DNA of 11,080 nt from the NCBI GenBank assembly GCA_003663355.1, contig QMZV01000020.1, positions 1 to 11,080 of the forward strand. The letters run 5' to 3'. The stretch's first letter is position 1. Each line of letters opens with the position of its first letter. Positions 6,001 through 11,080 of the stretch are shown here, piece by piece. The DNA is from Candidatus Aenigmatarchaeota archaeon (GTDB lineage Archaea > Aenigmatarchaeota > Aenigmatarchaeia > QMZS01). Made by a program: the position numbers and the translations under genes. The notes under the pieces are model-generated. The model had not been told where the DNA came from and did no database searches. It was given only the letters and a program-made list of their open reading frames with translations.

Positions 6001-8970
6001 ATAAAAATTATTTATAATTGGTTTTAGGTAATTTAGAATCTCTATATCTTCTTTTCCAAATGTAAATCCTACTCTGCAATTTTTTCTATCTTCCCGTAGC
6101 CATCCATCACCTACTAAATATCCAAGAACCTGTCCAAGTTCTATACTCCATCTTTTTGGAAGATTTAGTCTACATCCATTTCTTACTTTAAAAGGCAAAT
6201 CATAATTATCAGAGAATTTTCCTTCTCCAGATTGAATTAAAACTTTATCTCTTTTTATATTAATATCTTTCAATTCAATAAAACCATCAGTTGTTAAAAT
6301 TTTATGGTCCCCTGTTGCTTCCAATTCATATCCCGATTCTGTTACTAATTTATAAACTTTTTTAATTCCAGTACAAAATGCTCTTGAAATTTGATTAAAT
6401 GAGAGACCTTTCTGTTTTCTTTGCATCAAATAAATATTTCCTCTTCTATCCATAATCTGAATTGGAACCCTGTTGTCTGTTGCTATCTTTAAACCACCAT
6501 CAGAATATTTTTCAACCAAATCTTTCATCCTAATTAGCCCATGTTCTGTAGAAACAAAAGTATCGCCTGTAACACAAGGATTAGTAGCCTCTATCTCCCC
6601 AACTTCTGGAGTAGGATTATACCTATTAATTTCATCTATAAAAATTAATCCAGGGTCTCCATTTTTCCAAGCAAAAGTTGCAATTAAGGAGAAAACTTTT
6701 CTTGCATTTAATTTTTTAACAACTTTTTTTGTCCTTGGATTAATTAACTCATAATCCTCATTTTTTTCTACTGCTTCCATAAACTTGTCAGTTACTGCAA
6801 CAGACAGATTAAAATTTGTAAATTCATTATTTTTCTCTTTGCATGAGATAAACTCTAGTATGTCTGGATGATCTACTCTCAATACACCCATATTAGCGCC
6901 CCGCCGCCTTCCGCCCTGTATAATCACATCTGTCGCCACATTGAAAACTCTCATAAAAGATATTGGCCCACTTGAATGTCCCATTGTAGATCTGACAATA
7001 TCTCCTTTTGGTCTCAATCTTGAGAAACTAAATCCTGTGCCACCTCCTGCCATCTGGACTAAAGCCATATTTTTTACAGCTTCAAATATTTCCTCCATTG
7101 AATCACCTACTGGGAGTACAAAACAATTGTGGACTACAACATTATTTGCTGCGTAACTATGGTCTCTTTCTACTTCAAAATTGTAGACATAACCTTCATA
7201 AAACTCTTTCTCAATCTTTTTGATAGGTCTTAGAATCATGTTTCCAATTTTTAGATATTGAGGAAAGGATTTTCTTACTTTGTATTTGTTCCAAGCAGCT
7301 TTTACTAAGTCTTCACACTCAGAAGGAGCTGTTGAGATTCTATAAGCTTCTTTAGTTCCTAATTTTGGTTTGTATTTGTAAATATTAAAATAAAATCCTA
7401 AGCGTCCAAGTATATTCCAGATTTTTAGAGCTAACTGCTTATTAGAAAGACTAATAAAAACCCTATCTTGTTTCTTTCCTAGGTGATAACAGCCGTCACC
7501 CCTAAATAAGCCAACCAACAAATTAAATTGTTTTTCTTTAGGCAAATATATAATCCATTCTGGTAATTCCTTTTTATCAAAACCAGCACCAAACAATTTC
7601 CCCCAAAAAGTGGCTACCAAATTTGAATGGAATCGTAATTGTATAGTGTGCTGCTCTTTATTTATCTCTTTTCTTGCTGTTAAATTAAATTTTCTCTTCA
7701 TTATGTTTAACACCTCATCAGCATATCTCTGCTCTTTAGTTGAAAAAGTAAATTTTATTGTACTGTATCCTTTGCCTTTATACCTTTCGCTCAGCGAACC
7801 TTCCGCAAGCCAATAACCAACAAGTTTCATGAAATCCTCATCAATTTCTATTTCATTAGGAATCAATTTCCCAGTATTTTTTCTATATTTATCTATTATA
7901 TAATTATCTCTAAAATAAAATCTGTTCTCCGGCAAATAATCTGATATCCTGATCTTTTCTACATCAACAGTCTCAGATGGAAAAACCGTAGCTACAAAAT
8001 CACCCTCCTCTAAATCCTTTGCAAAAATCCACTCAGGCATTGCAGGATAATTTTTCAAGTATGGGCAGCTCTCTCTGTATTCATTTTTCAATTTATAACA
8101 ATATTTTTTATAAACTCCATTGCATATTCTTTTAGGTACCCTTAAACATTGTACCATCTCTTTTTTTATTCCTAAAATAGGATGCTCTTCGGTGACTGAA
8201 AGAGTTTCATTAAAAATTCCTTGTACCTTTATTTTTAATATATTTTGTTTTATTTTTCTTTTAAATATATTCATTATTGGCTTCATCTCACCAAGATGGG
8301 TTAGAACTTTATCTCCTGGTTTGAATTCTTTAATTTCTTTGATTTTAGGATTTCCTACAATTAGTTGCTCTGGCACAAAACAGGCACTTAATGATAATTT
8401 TTTGTTTGTTCCAGCGTTAAACAAAGTTGGAGAATTTGGTAAAAATTCAAGATTGCTCATCAGTTTGTAAAATTTCTTTGCAGTTTTCTTTACTTCTTCC
8501 TCAGAAGAAGTATAATTTCTATCTGCCTCTGCAACAGCATTTGCAACTCTCTTAAATAATTGTTTTGGAGTCTCTATTATTTCACCCTTCTCATTTTTCA
8601 GTAAATATCTTGCTCTAAGCACTTTTAAGGAATTTATTGGCAACTTTAAATCATCTTCAACTCCAAGAATTGACCTGACTTCTCTTAATTCTTTATGCTT
8701 CTGCCGGTACAAGATGTAGGATTTTGCAACATCTGTAAGTTTATTTTTTATCAATATTTTTTCAACAACATCCTGTATCTGCTCTACGTGAATTATATCT
8801 CCATCATAGATTTTTAGCAATTCATCTACGACTTCATCAGCAAGTTTCTCAACTTTATCTTTGTTGTCTAATCCAACAGATAGAAAGGCTTTATTAATCG
8901 CGTTTACAATTTTATTTTTATTGAATTGAACAATTCGTCCATCTCTTTTTCTAACCTTTGAAATTTCCAT
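3055..8970 (-). CDS. nrdJ: Adenosylcobalamin-dependent ribonucleoside-diphosphate reductase (class II) precursor with three inteins
   Basis: The uninterrupted 1971-residue frame is a class II ribonucleotide reductase split by three inteins. Removing residues 197-615, 799-1195 and 1451-1888 leaves 717 residues, a normal NrdJ size. Exteins are encoded at 8383-8970, 6577-7125, 4621-5385 and 3055-3306. The N-terminal ATP-cone (about 3-92, VRKRDGRIVQF) is the allosteric site. Catalytic residues are visible: redox cysteine C616 (CFVLPVGDS), N797, thiyl-radical cysteine C1196 and E1198 (spliced NPCGEQ), and the second redox cysteine C1207 (YESCNLGSINL). APTGSIG lies at 1342-1348. The tail is a cysteine-rich zinc ribbon (C1946, C1949, C1959, C1962, C1965, C1970) typical of NrdJ and thought to relay reducing equivalents. 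The enzyme makes deoxynucleotides without oxygen using coenzyme B12. No class I tyrosyl-radical partner is present. The ATG at 8970 lacks a Shine-Dalgarno but has a TATA-like box. Splicing of all three inteins is needed for activity. Confidence 0.96.
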   Translation of the reverse strand: MEISKVRKRDGRIVQFNKNKIVNAINKAFLSVGLDNKDKVEKLADEVVDELLKIYDGDIIHVEQIQDVVEKILIKNKLTDVAKSYILYRQKHKELREVRSILGVEDDLKLPINSLKVLRARYLLKNEKGEIIETPKQLFKRVANAVAEADRNYTSSEEEVKKTAKKFYKLMSNLEFLPNSPTLFNAGTNKKLSLSACFVPEQLIVGNPKIKEIKEFKPGDKVLTHLGEMKPIMNIFKRKIKQNILKIKVQGIFNETLSVTEEHPILGIKKEMVQCLRVPKRICNGVYKKYCYKLKNEYRESCPYLKNYPAMPEWIFAKDLEEGDFVATVFPSETVDVEKIRISDYLPENRFYFRDNYIIDKYRKNTGKLIPNEIEIDEDFMKLVGYWLAEGSLSERYKGKGYSTIKFTFSTKEQRYADEVLNIMKRKFNLTARKEINKEQHTIQLRFHSNLVATFWGKLFGAGFDKKELPEWIIYLPKEKQFNLLVGLFRGDGCYHLGKKQDRVFISLSNKQLALKIWNILGRLGFYFNIYKYKPKLGTKEAYRISTAPSECEDLVKAAWNKYKVRKSFPQYLKIGNMILRPIKKIEKEFYEGYVYNFEVERDHSYAANNVVVHNCFVLPVGDSMEEIFEAVKNMALVQMAGGGTGFSFSRLRPKGDIVRSTMGHSSGPISFMRVFNVATDVIIQGGRRRGANMGVLRVDHPDILEFISCKEKNNEFTNFNLSVAVTDKFMEAVEKNEDYELINPRTKKVVKKLNARKVFSLIATFAWKNGDPGLIFIDEINRYNPTPEVGEIEATNPCVTGDTFVSTEHGLIRMKDLVEKYSDGGLKIATDNRVPIQIMDRRGNIYLMQRKQKGLSFNQISRAFCTGIKKVYKLVTESGYELEATGDHKILTTDGFIELKDINIKRDKVLIQSGEGKFSDNYDLPFKVRNGCRLNLPKRWSIELGQVLGYLVGDGWLREDRKNCRVGFTFGKEDIEILNYLKPIINNFYGKEIKEVKRSNGTIHLSYHSKYFVDFFKKLGVKPVKADKKEVPASIFTAPKEVVVGFLQGLFSADGTIGIYEPTKNYYIRLTSKSEKLLKEVQLLLLNLGIKSRIYNSRKNLFKYKNKKGEICTYGSDILFELNISRENIPKFIKKIGFLVNKNKNKIQKLDRAYYSDKFEDKIKEIKYVGEKKVYDLTEPKTLSFITNGFLSLDCGEQPLLPYESCNLGSINLSKMVKKVEDKYEIDWKKLKDTVETAVHFLDNIIDINVFPIKEIEKATKANRKIGLGVMGFADLLILLEIPYDSEEAEKLAEEIMKFITETARNKSRELGKLRGNFPNIRKSIWKNEKYMRNATVTTIAPTGSIGIIANCSSGIEPIFAISYMRNVANSLGENLVETNQLFERILREKGLYNEKIIRKVAGKASIQDILEIPENIRKIFVSAHDVSPKWHLRIQAAFQKHTDNAVSKCITGDSIILTEKGMLTLNPLIKNLPEDSFANTNLKVMDKDKEVLAKQFYYGGKRKIIKLKTKKGFAISGTPNHRIKIIDKNGIIRWEYLENIKKGDYCLIAYNQNYFGNAYLLKEVYGDYFKTKLLTNSKNVKIPIKITKDFGRFLGYHISDGSLNKNSILFSQNKNEILDDYVKLVKKLFKVNVTLQKDNRRKNLYNAVTNSKALVRFLKDYIGVGTNSKTKKIPKCIYMAGKEIIEEFIKGLTLDGYVSKKRVCPITTVSKELARGVHLLLANLGIISSLRRKKINNGYSYEVVISGKYVNKYLDKIGFAENRKNNLAKEIKRNLQYDTSDIIPNVKNLVKKLIIKKRNACRSEKLKIQIKSLLYGKEISRENLIWLLDICQEFSDEEEWKKLKEVVNQNIFFDKIDEIGYGEEKVYDLFIPETNSFIANGFVNHNTINLPNSATIQDIEEIYMLAWKMKCKGITVYRDRSREEQVISFYSEDKKEEKNKNDICPNCGEKMVREEGCKICKSCGYSVCS
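3307..4620 (-). mobile_element. Intein 3 of NrdJ (438 residues, LAGLIDADG homing endonuclease)
   Basis: The element runs from C1451 (CITGDS) to N1888 of the precursor and is followed by T1889, giving the spliced junction NAVSK-TINLP conserved in class II reductases. The splicing blocks are complete: N-terminal Cys, block B GTPNH with T1520 and H1523, and a terminal NH-N ending (H1887, N1888) with Thr as the +1 nucleophile. The block F position reads ETNSF, without the usual His. Two LAGLIDADG helices, FLGYHISDG (acid D1602) and IKGLTLDG (D1697), keep their metal-binding acids, so the endonuclease may be active. A further helical segment around 1780-1860, with ISRENL, resembles the accessory DNA-binding region of other archaeal LAGLIDADG inteins. 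This is the only one of the three not inserted at a catalytic cysteine. Confidence 0.93.
5386..6576 (-). mobile_element. Intein 2 of NrdJ (397 residues, LAGLIDADG) with atypical C-terminal Leu-Asp
   Basis: The element runs from C799 (CVTGDT) to D1195 of the precursor. Excision joins NP to CGEQPLLPYESC, rebuilding the catalytic NPCGE motif with C1196 as both splicing nucleophile and thiyl-radical cysteine. Block B is normal (ATGDH, T886 and H889). The C-terminal end reads NGFLSLD before Cys: the penultimate His is Leu and the terminal Asn is Asp (codon GAT at 5386-5388). Block F (VYDLTEPKTLSF) also lacks its His. A splicing-competent Asp-ending ribonucleotide reductase intein is known from Carboxydothermus hydrogenoformans, so activity is plausible. 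Both LAGLIDADG helices are present, VLGYLVGDG (D955) and LQGLFSADG (D1055). Boundaries are set by the conserved extein on both sides. Confidence 0.92.
7126..8382 (-). mobile_element. Intein 1 of NrdJ (419 residues, LAGLIDADG)
   Basis: The element runs from C197 (CFVPEQLIVG) to N615 of the precursor. Excision joins LSA to CFVLPVGDS, so the +1 Cys is the redox-active cysteine equivalent to E. coli NrdA C225. Splicing residues are canonical: Cys1, block B SVTEEH (T260, H263), and VVVHN at the end (H614, N615). The two LAGLIDADG helices are LVGYWLAEG, with Glu390 in place of the common Asp, and LVGLFRGDG (D492). Between block B and the endonuclease lie four cysteines, C275, C283, C291 and C302, which could bind a metal. 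The intein's first residues (CFVP) copy the start of the downstream extein (CFVLP), so the true boundary was fixed by the VHN-C junction and the conserved extein sequence. Confidence 0.93.
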
Positions 8971-8990
8971 TATTATAATTTAATTTTTTA

Positions 8991-9000
8991 ATTAAATAAA
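8991..9000 (-). promoter_or_regulatory. Putative TATA box of nrdJ
   Basis: On the minus strand the sequence is TTTATTTAAT, ending 20 bases before the ATG at 8970. The same ten bases occur 18 bases before the nuclease gene at the right end. No Shine-Dalgarno lies between box and start, which suggests a leaderless message and leaves no room for a 5' riboswitch. Confidence 0.45.
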
Positions 9001-9167
9001 TTATCCTCTAAAAAACTTTTCCATTTTCTAGGTTACTTAAAAAAATAAATATTTCACCTCAACCACTGCAAGAAGACTATGTAAGTAGCAGATATATCAA
9101 CTTTACAATCTTTTTTTTAAGTAGGGACAAAAATTTTGGTTTTATTTAGAAGAATTTAAAGAGTCAA

Positions 9168-9184
9168 TTTTAGATAATCTAAAA
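9168..9184. repeat. Perfect 17-base inverted repeat, possibly a terminator or operator
   Basis: TTTTAGATAATCTAAAA has 8-bp arms around a single base. On the minus strand it follows the stop codon of the 181-residue gene by 36 bases, with a T run (complement of 9194-9199) just before it, so it may help end that message. Alternatively it is a protein site upstream of nrdJ. The symmetry is certain; the role is not. Confidence 0.35.
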
Positions 9185-9220
9185 GTCTTGATAAAAAATT
9201 TGTATGAAAGATTGTCTAAC

Positions 9221-9766
9221 TTATTTTAATTTCATTAATTCCTCTCCCAATTCAGACAATCTTGCTGTTATTCTACCATGTTCGCCCAATCTAATATTAA
9301 GAAGTCCGAGACTTGCATATTCAAAAACTTTATCCCTGTCTTCTGACTGAACAACATGAAATCCATTTCCATAACATAACTCTTTTGTTCCGTCTTCATA
9401 AACTTTGTGAATTTCAATTGAATTTTCCTGTAAATCTTCAAGTGCTTTATTCTTTACTCTTTCAGCTATTCCATTTTTTACCAAAGGGAATATTTTAGGA
9501 AATCTAAATTTTGAAGATTTTATATATTTTTCCACTTCTTCAGGTTCTATATTGTAAGTCGGGGCTTTTTCTATGAGTTTTTTTATTTCATCATCATAAT
9601 TATTTCCTCTTAAATTTTCTGACATGAAAAGGTCTATTGTAGAATTTAATGTTTTCGGTTCTCGCGGGAGGACGAGTTTGATTTTTTTAATACCATATGG
9701 ATTTGGAGAGAATTTAAAAACATATGTCAAGTATTTTTCATCCGTTTCAGATAAAGAAAGATTCAT
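9221..9766 (-). CDS. Unrecognised 181-residue protein with winged-helix-like C-terminal tail
   Basis: I do not recognise the family. The product is soluble-looking, charged, has one cysteine (C131) and shows no signal peptide or membrane segment. The N-terminal 45 residues look strand-rich. Residues 50-120 look helical and lysine/glutamate-rich. Residues 143-181 read as helix, two strands around LGEHGRIT, then a helix (ELGEELMKLK); the pattern GLL-x6-GR-x-TARLSELGEEL resembles the wing and last helix of winged-helix regulators. That suggests DNA binding but is a pattern-based inference. The start ATG at 9766 has a strong TATA-like box 19 bases upstream and no Shine-Dalgarno. Above the box lies a cluster of TGTAAT half-sites, which would suit autoregulation. 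It precedes nrdJ on the same strand but is 250 bp away, and nrdJ has its own promoter, so the two are probably separate units. Confidence 0.75.
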   Translation of the reverse strand: MNLSLSETDEKYLTYVFKFSPNPYGIKKIKLVLPREPKTLNSTIDLFMSENLRGNNYDDEIKKLIEKAPTYNIEPEEVEKYIKSSKFRFPKIFPLVKNGIAERVKNKALEDLQENSIEIHKVYEDGTKELCYGNGFHVVQSEDRDKVFEYASLGLLNIRLGEHGRITARLSELGEELMKLK

Positions 9767-9780
9767 AATAATTTTAAATT

Positions 9781-9795
9781 AAATATATATTTAAA
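9781..9795 (-). promoter_or_regulatory. Strong TATA box of the 181-residue gene
   Basis: Read on the minus strand the sequence is TTTAAATATATATTT, close to the archaeal box A consensus. Its first ten bases end 19 bases before the ATG at 9766. No ribosome-binding site follows, so the message is probably leaderless. This is the best-looking promoter in the window. Confidence 0.55.
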
Positions 9796-9802
9796 GATTT
9801 CC

Positions 9803-9820
9803 ATTACAATTGTAATTACA
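9803..9820. promoter_or_regulatory. Overlapping palindromes of TGTAAT half-sites upstream of the box A
   Basis: ATTACAATTGTAATTACA contains a 14-bp palindrome (9803-9816) overlapping a 10-bp one (9811-9820): three half-sites alternating in orientation. It begins seven bases upstream of the TATA box, where archaeal activators and repressors bind. A site for a dimeric regulator, perhaps the downstream gene's own product, is an inference. Confidence 0.4.
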
Positions 9821-10186
9821 TCAATTTTATAATCCAATCTTGGCTAAAAGCATTTCTACTGAGTCTTCACTCAAACCGGATTCTCTTACAATAATGAAAA
9901 TCTCAGAAATTTACATTTAGAAAACAAACAATTACTTTTCCTTGACCCTATAAAATTTTGTTATTACTCTAAAATCTATGATATTGAGAAGTTGTTCTAG
10001 TTACTAAAAGATGGAATAAAATTGAGTTAAAAAAGCTAATAGTTTCTCCGGAGCATGGTGCATAGCAAAAAATCAGAGGAAAATAATTTTTTCAAGGGTA
10101 GGAATTATGTTTAGCTATTAAATGAACTAAATTCAGAAAAAATAGAACAGGAAAAAAACTTAAAGTTGAAAAAAGAATGAGAAAAT

Positions 10187-10197
10187 TTTATTTAATA
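10187..10197 (+). promoter_or_regulatory. Putative TATA box of the zinc-ribbon nuclease gene
   Basis: TTTATTTAATA begins with the same ten bases as the nrdJ box. Those ten bases end 18 bases before the ATG at 10215, again without a ribosome-binding site. The agreement in sequence and spacing supports the start codon chosen for this gene. Confidence 0.45.
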
Positions 10198-10214
10198 CTA
10201 ATTATTTGGTTATT

Positions 10215-11080
10215 ATGGATAATTTCAAGATAAAAAGAAATTTTGATGTCAGATGTACTTTCTGCAAAAGCAAGAATGTGGTTAAAAAGGGAAGGCAGAA
10301 AACAAAGTTCGGATATGTTCAATTGTTTTATTGCAAGGATTGCGGAAGAAAGTTTACCGGAAGAAAATTAAAAAATAAAACTTATGGACCGAAAATTATT
10401 ACAAATGCCATCTCTTATTATAATCTTGGAAACACATTGGAAGAGTCTGCAAAATTGGTTAACAGAAGATTTAAAGTTAAGATTTCTAAAAGTTCTGTTC
10501 ATACTTGGATTAAAGAATTCGGGAATATTTGCACCTATCATAAAATCAGGGAGAAAATTTTGAAAGAATACGGCAAAGATATTTTGGTTTCCAAGAATTT
10601 TATTCATAATGATTTGGCTTATAATTTCAAATACCATAAACCAAAATTGGAAATGTGCGGATTTCCTTCTCTGATTTCCTATGTTAAAAAATTTGAAAAA
10701 GGCTGCCCTGAATTTTTTAATTCAATAGAGAATAGATGCTCAAAATTTAAATTAAATTTAAAGATAAGAAAGGAAAGAAATTATAATCTTGCCTGCAAGC
10801 TAGCTAAATTAGCCCTAGTCTCCTGCTATAAACCAAAGGAAAGACATCCAACAGTTGAAACCTTTATGCTCATAAACGATTCATCAACCATAGCCTGCGA
10901 AGTTCCAATCTGGTTCTGGGAAAAAAATTTAGATTTGGGCATAAGCGGACATATTGATATTTTGCAGGTTAGAAATGGTTTAATTTATATTGTGGATTTC
11001 AAACCGAATGCCTATAAGGAAAATGAGCAAAAAGTAGCTTCTCAGCTTTATTTCTATGCTTCCGGCTTATCCTTTAGGAC
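10215..11080 (+). CDS. Transposase-type zinc ribbon and HTH fused to RecB/Cas4-like PD-(D/E)XK nuclease (3' end cut off by window)
   Basis: The frame is open for 288 codons from ATG 10215 to the right edge. Residues 14-47 are a CxxC...CxxC zinc ribbon (C14, C17, C40, C43) with VVKKG and YCKDCGRKF, the pattern found at the start of archaeal IS-element transposases. Residues 56-103 match their helix-turn-helix (ISYYNLGNTLEESAKLV, then SKSSVHTWIKEFG). No DDE transposase core follows. After a linker of about 100 residues comes a nuclease-like core: E229 in CEVPIW, D248 in SGHIDIL, D261 and K263 in IVDFKPN, and a QxxxY motif at Q277 to Y281 in SQLYFYASG. Together these are the E, D, (D/E)xK and QxxxY elements of RecB- and Cas4-like PD-(D/E)XK nucleases. 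A sequence-specific DNA-cutting enzyme is inferred; mobile-element, defence or repair roles are all open. The gene has its own TATA-like box and faces away from its left neighbour. Confidence 0.8.
   Translation, partial: MDNFKIKRNFDVRCTFCKSKNVVKKGRQKTKFGYVQLFYCKDCGRKFTGRKLKNKTYGPKIITNAISYYNLGNTLEESAKLVNRRFKVKISKSSVHTWIKEFGNICTYHKIREKILKEYGKDILVSKNFIHNDLAYNFKYHKPKLEMCGFPSLISYVKKFEKGCPEFFNSIENRCSKFKLNLKIRKERNYNLACKLAKLALVSCYKPKERHPTVETFMLINDSSTIACEVPIWFWEKNLDLGISGHIDILQVRNGLIYIVDFKPNAYKENEQKVASQLYFYASGLSFR

Larger units (their letters stand above)
9767..10214. other. Divergent intergenic region before the nuclease gene
   Basis: This 448-bp spacer carries the leftward promoter and half-site cluster at its left end and the rightward TATA-like box at its right end. 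The middle has no complete gene. On the minus strand, 9827-9910 reads as 27 codons with a natural-looking amphipathic composition ending in a stop, but without a start codon and closed by a stop just upstream; it may be the scrap of a lost gene. An 8-bp palindrome CTCCGGAG lies at 10046-10053. No tRNA, CRISPR repeat or clear terminal inverted repeat is visible. Confidence 0.5.

Noticed and set aside
4505..8470. Several plus-strand open frames of about 60-116 codons within the nrdJ gene
   Set aside because: They lie antisense to a gene with continuous family motifs, have no promoter or ribosome-binding context, and their translations look like reverse-strand shadows rich in Ser, Phe and Leu.
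8971..9220. Cobalamin riboswitch or other leader RNA upstream of the B12-dependent reductase
   Set aside because: The likely promoter lies only 20 bases from the ATG, and no conserved B12-box-like sequence was seen in the spacer.
10046..10053. CTCCGGAG palindrome with weak flanking GCTA/TAGC pairing
   Set aside because: It is only eight bases long with poor outer pairing and no position relative to a promoter or gene end that suggests a role.
9767..10214. Terminal inverted repeats or target duplications of a mobile element around the nuclease gene
   Set aside because: No candidate left-end repeat stands out, and the right end lies outside the window, so no element boundary can be supported.
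10177..10233. Short open frame MRKFYLILIIWLLWIISR resembling a small hydrophobic peptide
   Set aside because: It overlaps the putative TATA box and the start of the nuclease gene in another frame, has no ribosome-binding site, and AT-rich DNA readily gives such hydrophobic runs.
10368..10637. Minus-strand 89-codon open frame
   Set aside because: It is antisense to the HTH and linker part of the nuclease gene, whose frame is supported by motifs on both sides.

Overview
The window is about 11 kb of AT-rich DNA (roughly 30% G+C by eye) from an archaeon. Four things point that way. There is a geranylgeranyl-reductase-family flavoprotein of the kind that saturates archaeal isoprenoid lipids. Two genes have ribosome-binding sites complementary to the archaeal 16S tail (GAGGTGAT). 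Four genes have TATA-like boxes 18-20 bases before the ATG and no Shine-Dalgarno, as expected for leaderless archaeal messages. The ribonucleotide reductase is laden with inteins. A small anaerobic, possibly DPANN-type, lineage is plausible but is an inference.

Layout from left to right. Positions 1-1020 (minus) hold a 3'-truncated geranylgeranyl reductase family gene. A 316-bp divergent spacer (1021-1336) contains a hairpin-like repeat and a perfect 17-bp palindrome close to its midpoint. Positions 1337-3042 (plus) are a two-gene operon with a 4-base ATGA overlap, encoding two MinD/Mrp-like ATPases with ferredoxin-type inserts; the second has lost most of its first Fe-S motif. Converging on it across 12 bp is a 5.9-kb minus-strand gene (3055-8970) for an adenosylcobalamin-dependent class II ribonucleotide reductase (NrdJ). 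Its 1971-residue precursor contains three LAGLIDADG inteins (419, 397 and 438 residues) and would splice to a 717-residue enzyme. Two inteins sit directly before catalytic cysteines, and the middle one ends in Leu-Asp instead of the usual His-Asn. Upstream, after a 250-bp spacer, is an unrecognised 181-residue gene (9221-9766, minus) with a winged-helix-like tail and a cluster of TGTAAT half-sites above its promoter. A 448-bp spacer follows. The last gene (10215 to the right edge, plus, truncated) joins a transposase-type zinc ribbon and helix-turn-helix to a RecB/Cas4-like PD-(D/E)XK nuclease. It is the strongest candidate for something new here.

Functionally the left two thirds look like core and anaerobic metabolism: lipid saturation, Fe-S ATPases and B12-dependent deoxynucleotide synthesis. 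The right end has an accessory character, with an orphan regulator-like gene, possible coding scraps in the spacers, and the transposase-like nuclease. No tRNA, rRNA, CRISPR array or complete insertion sequence was seen.
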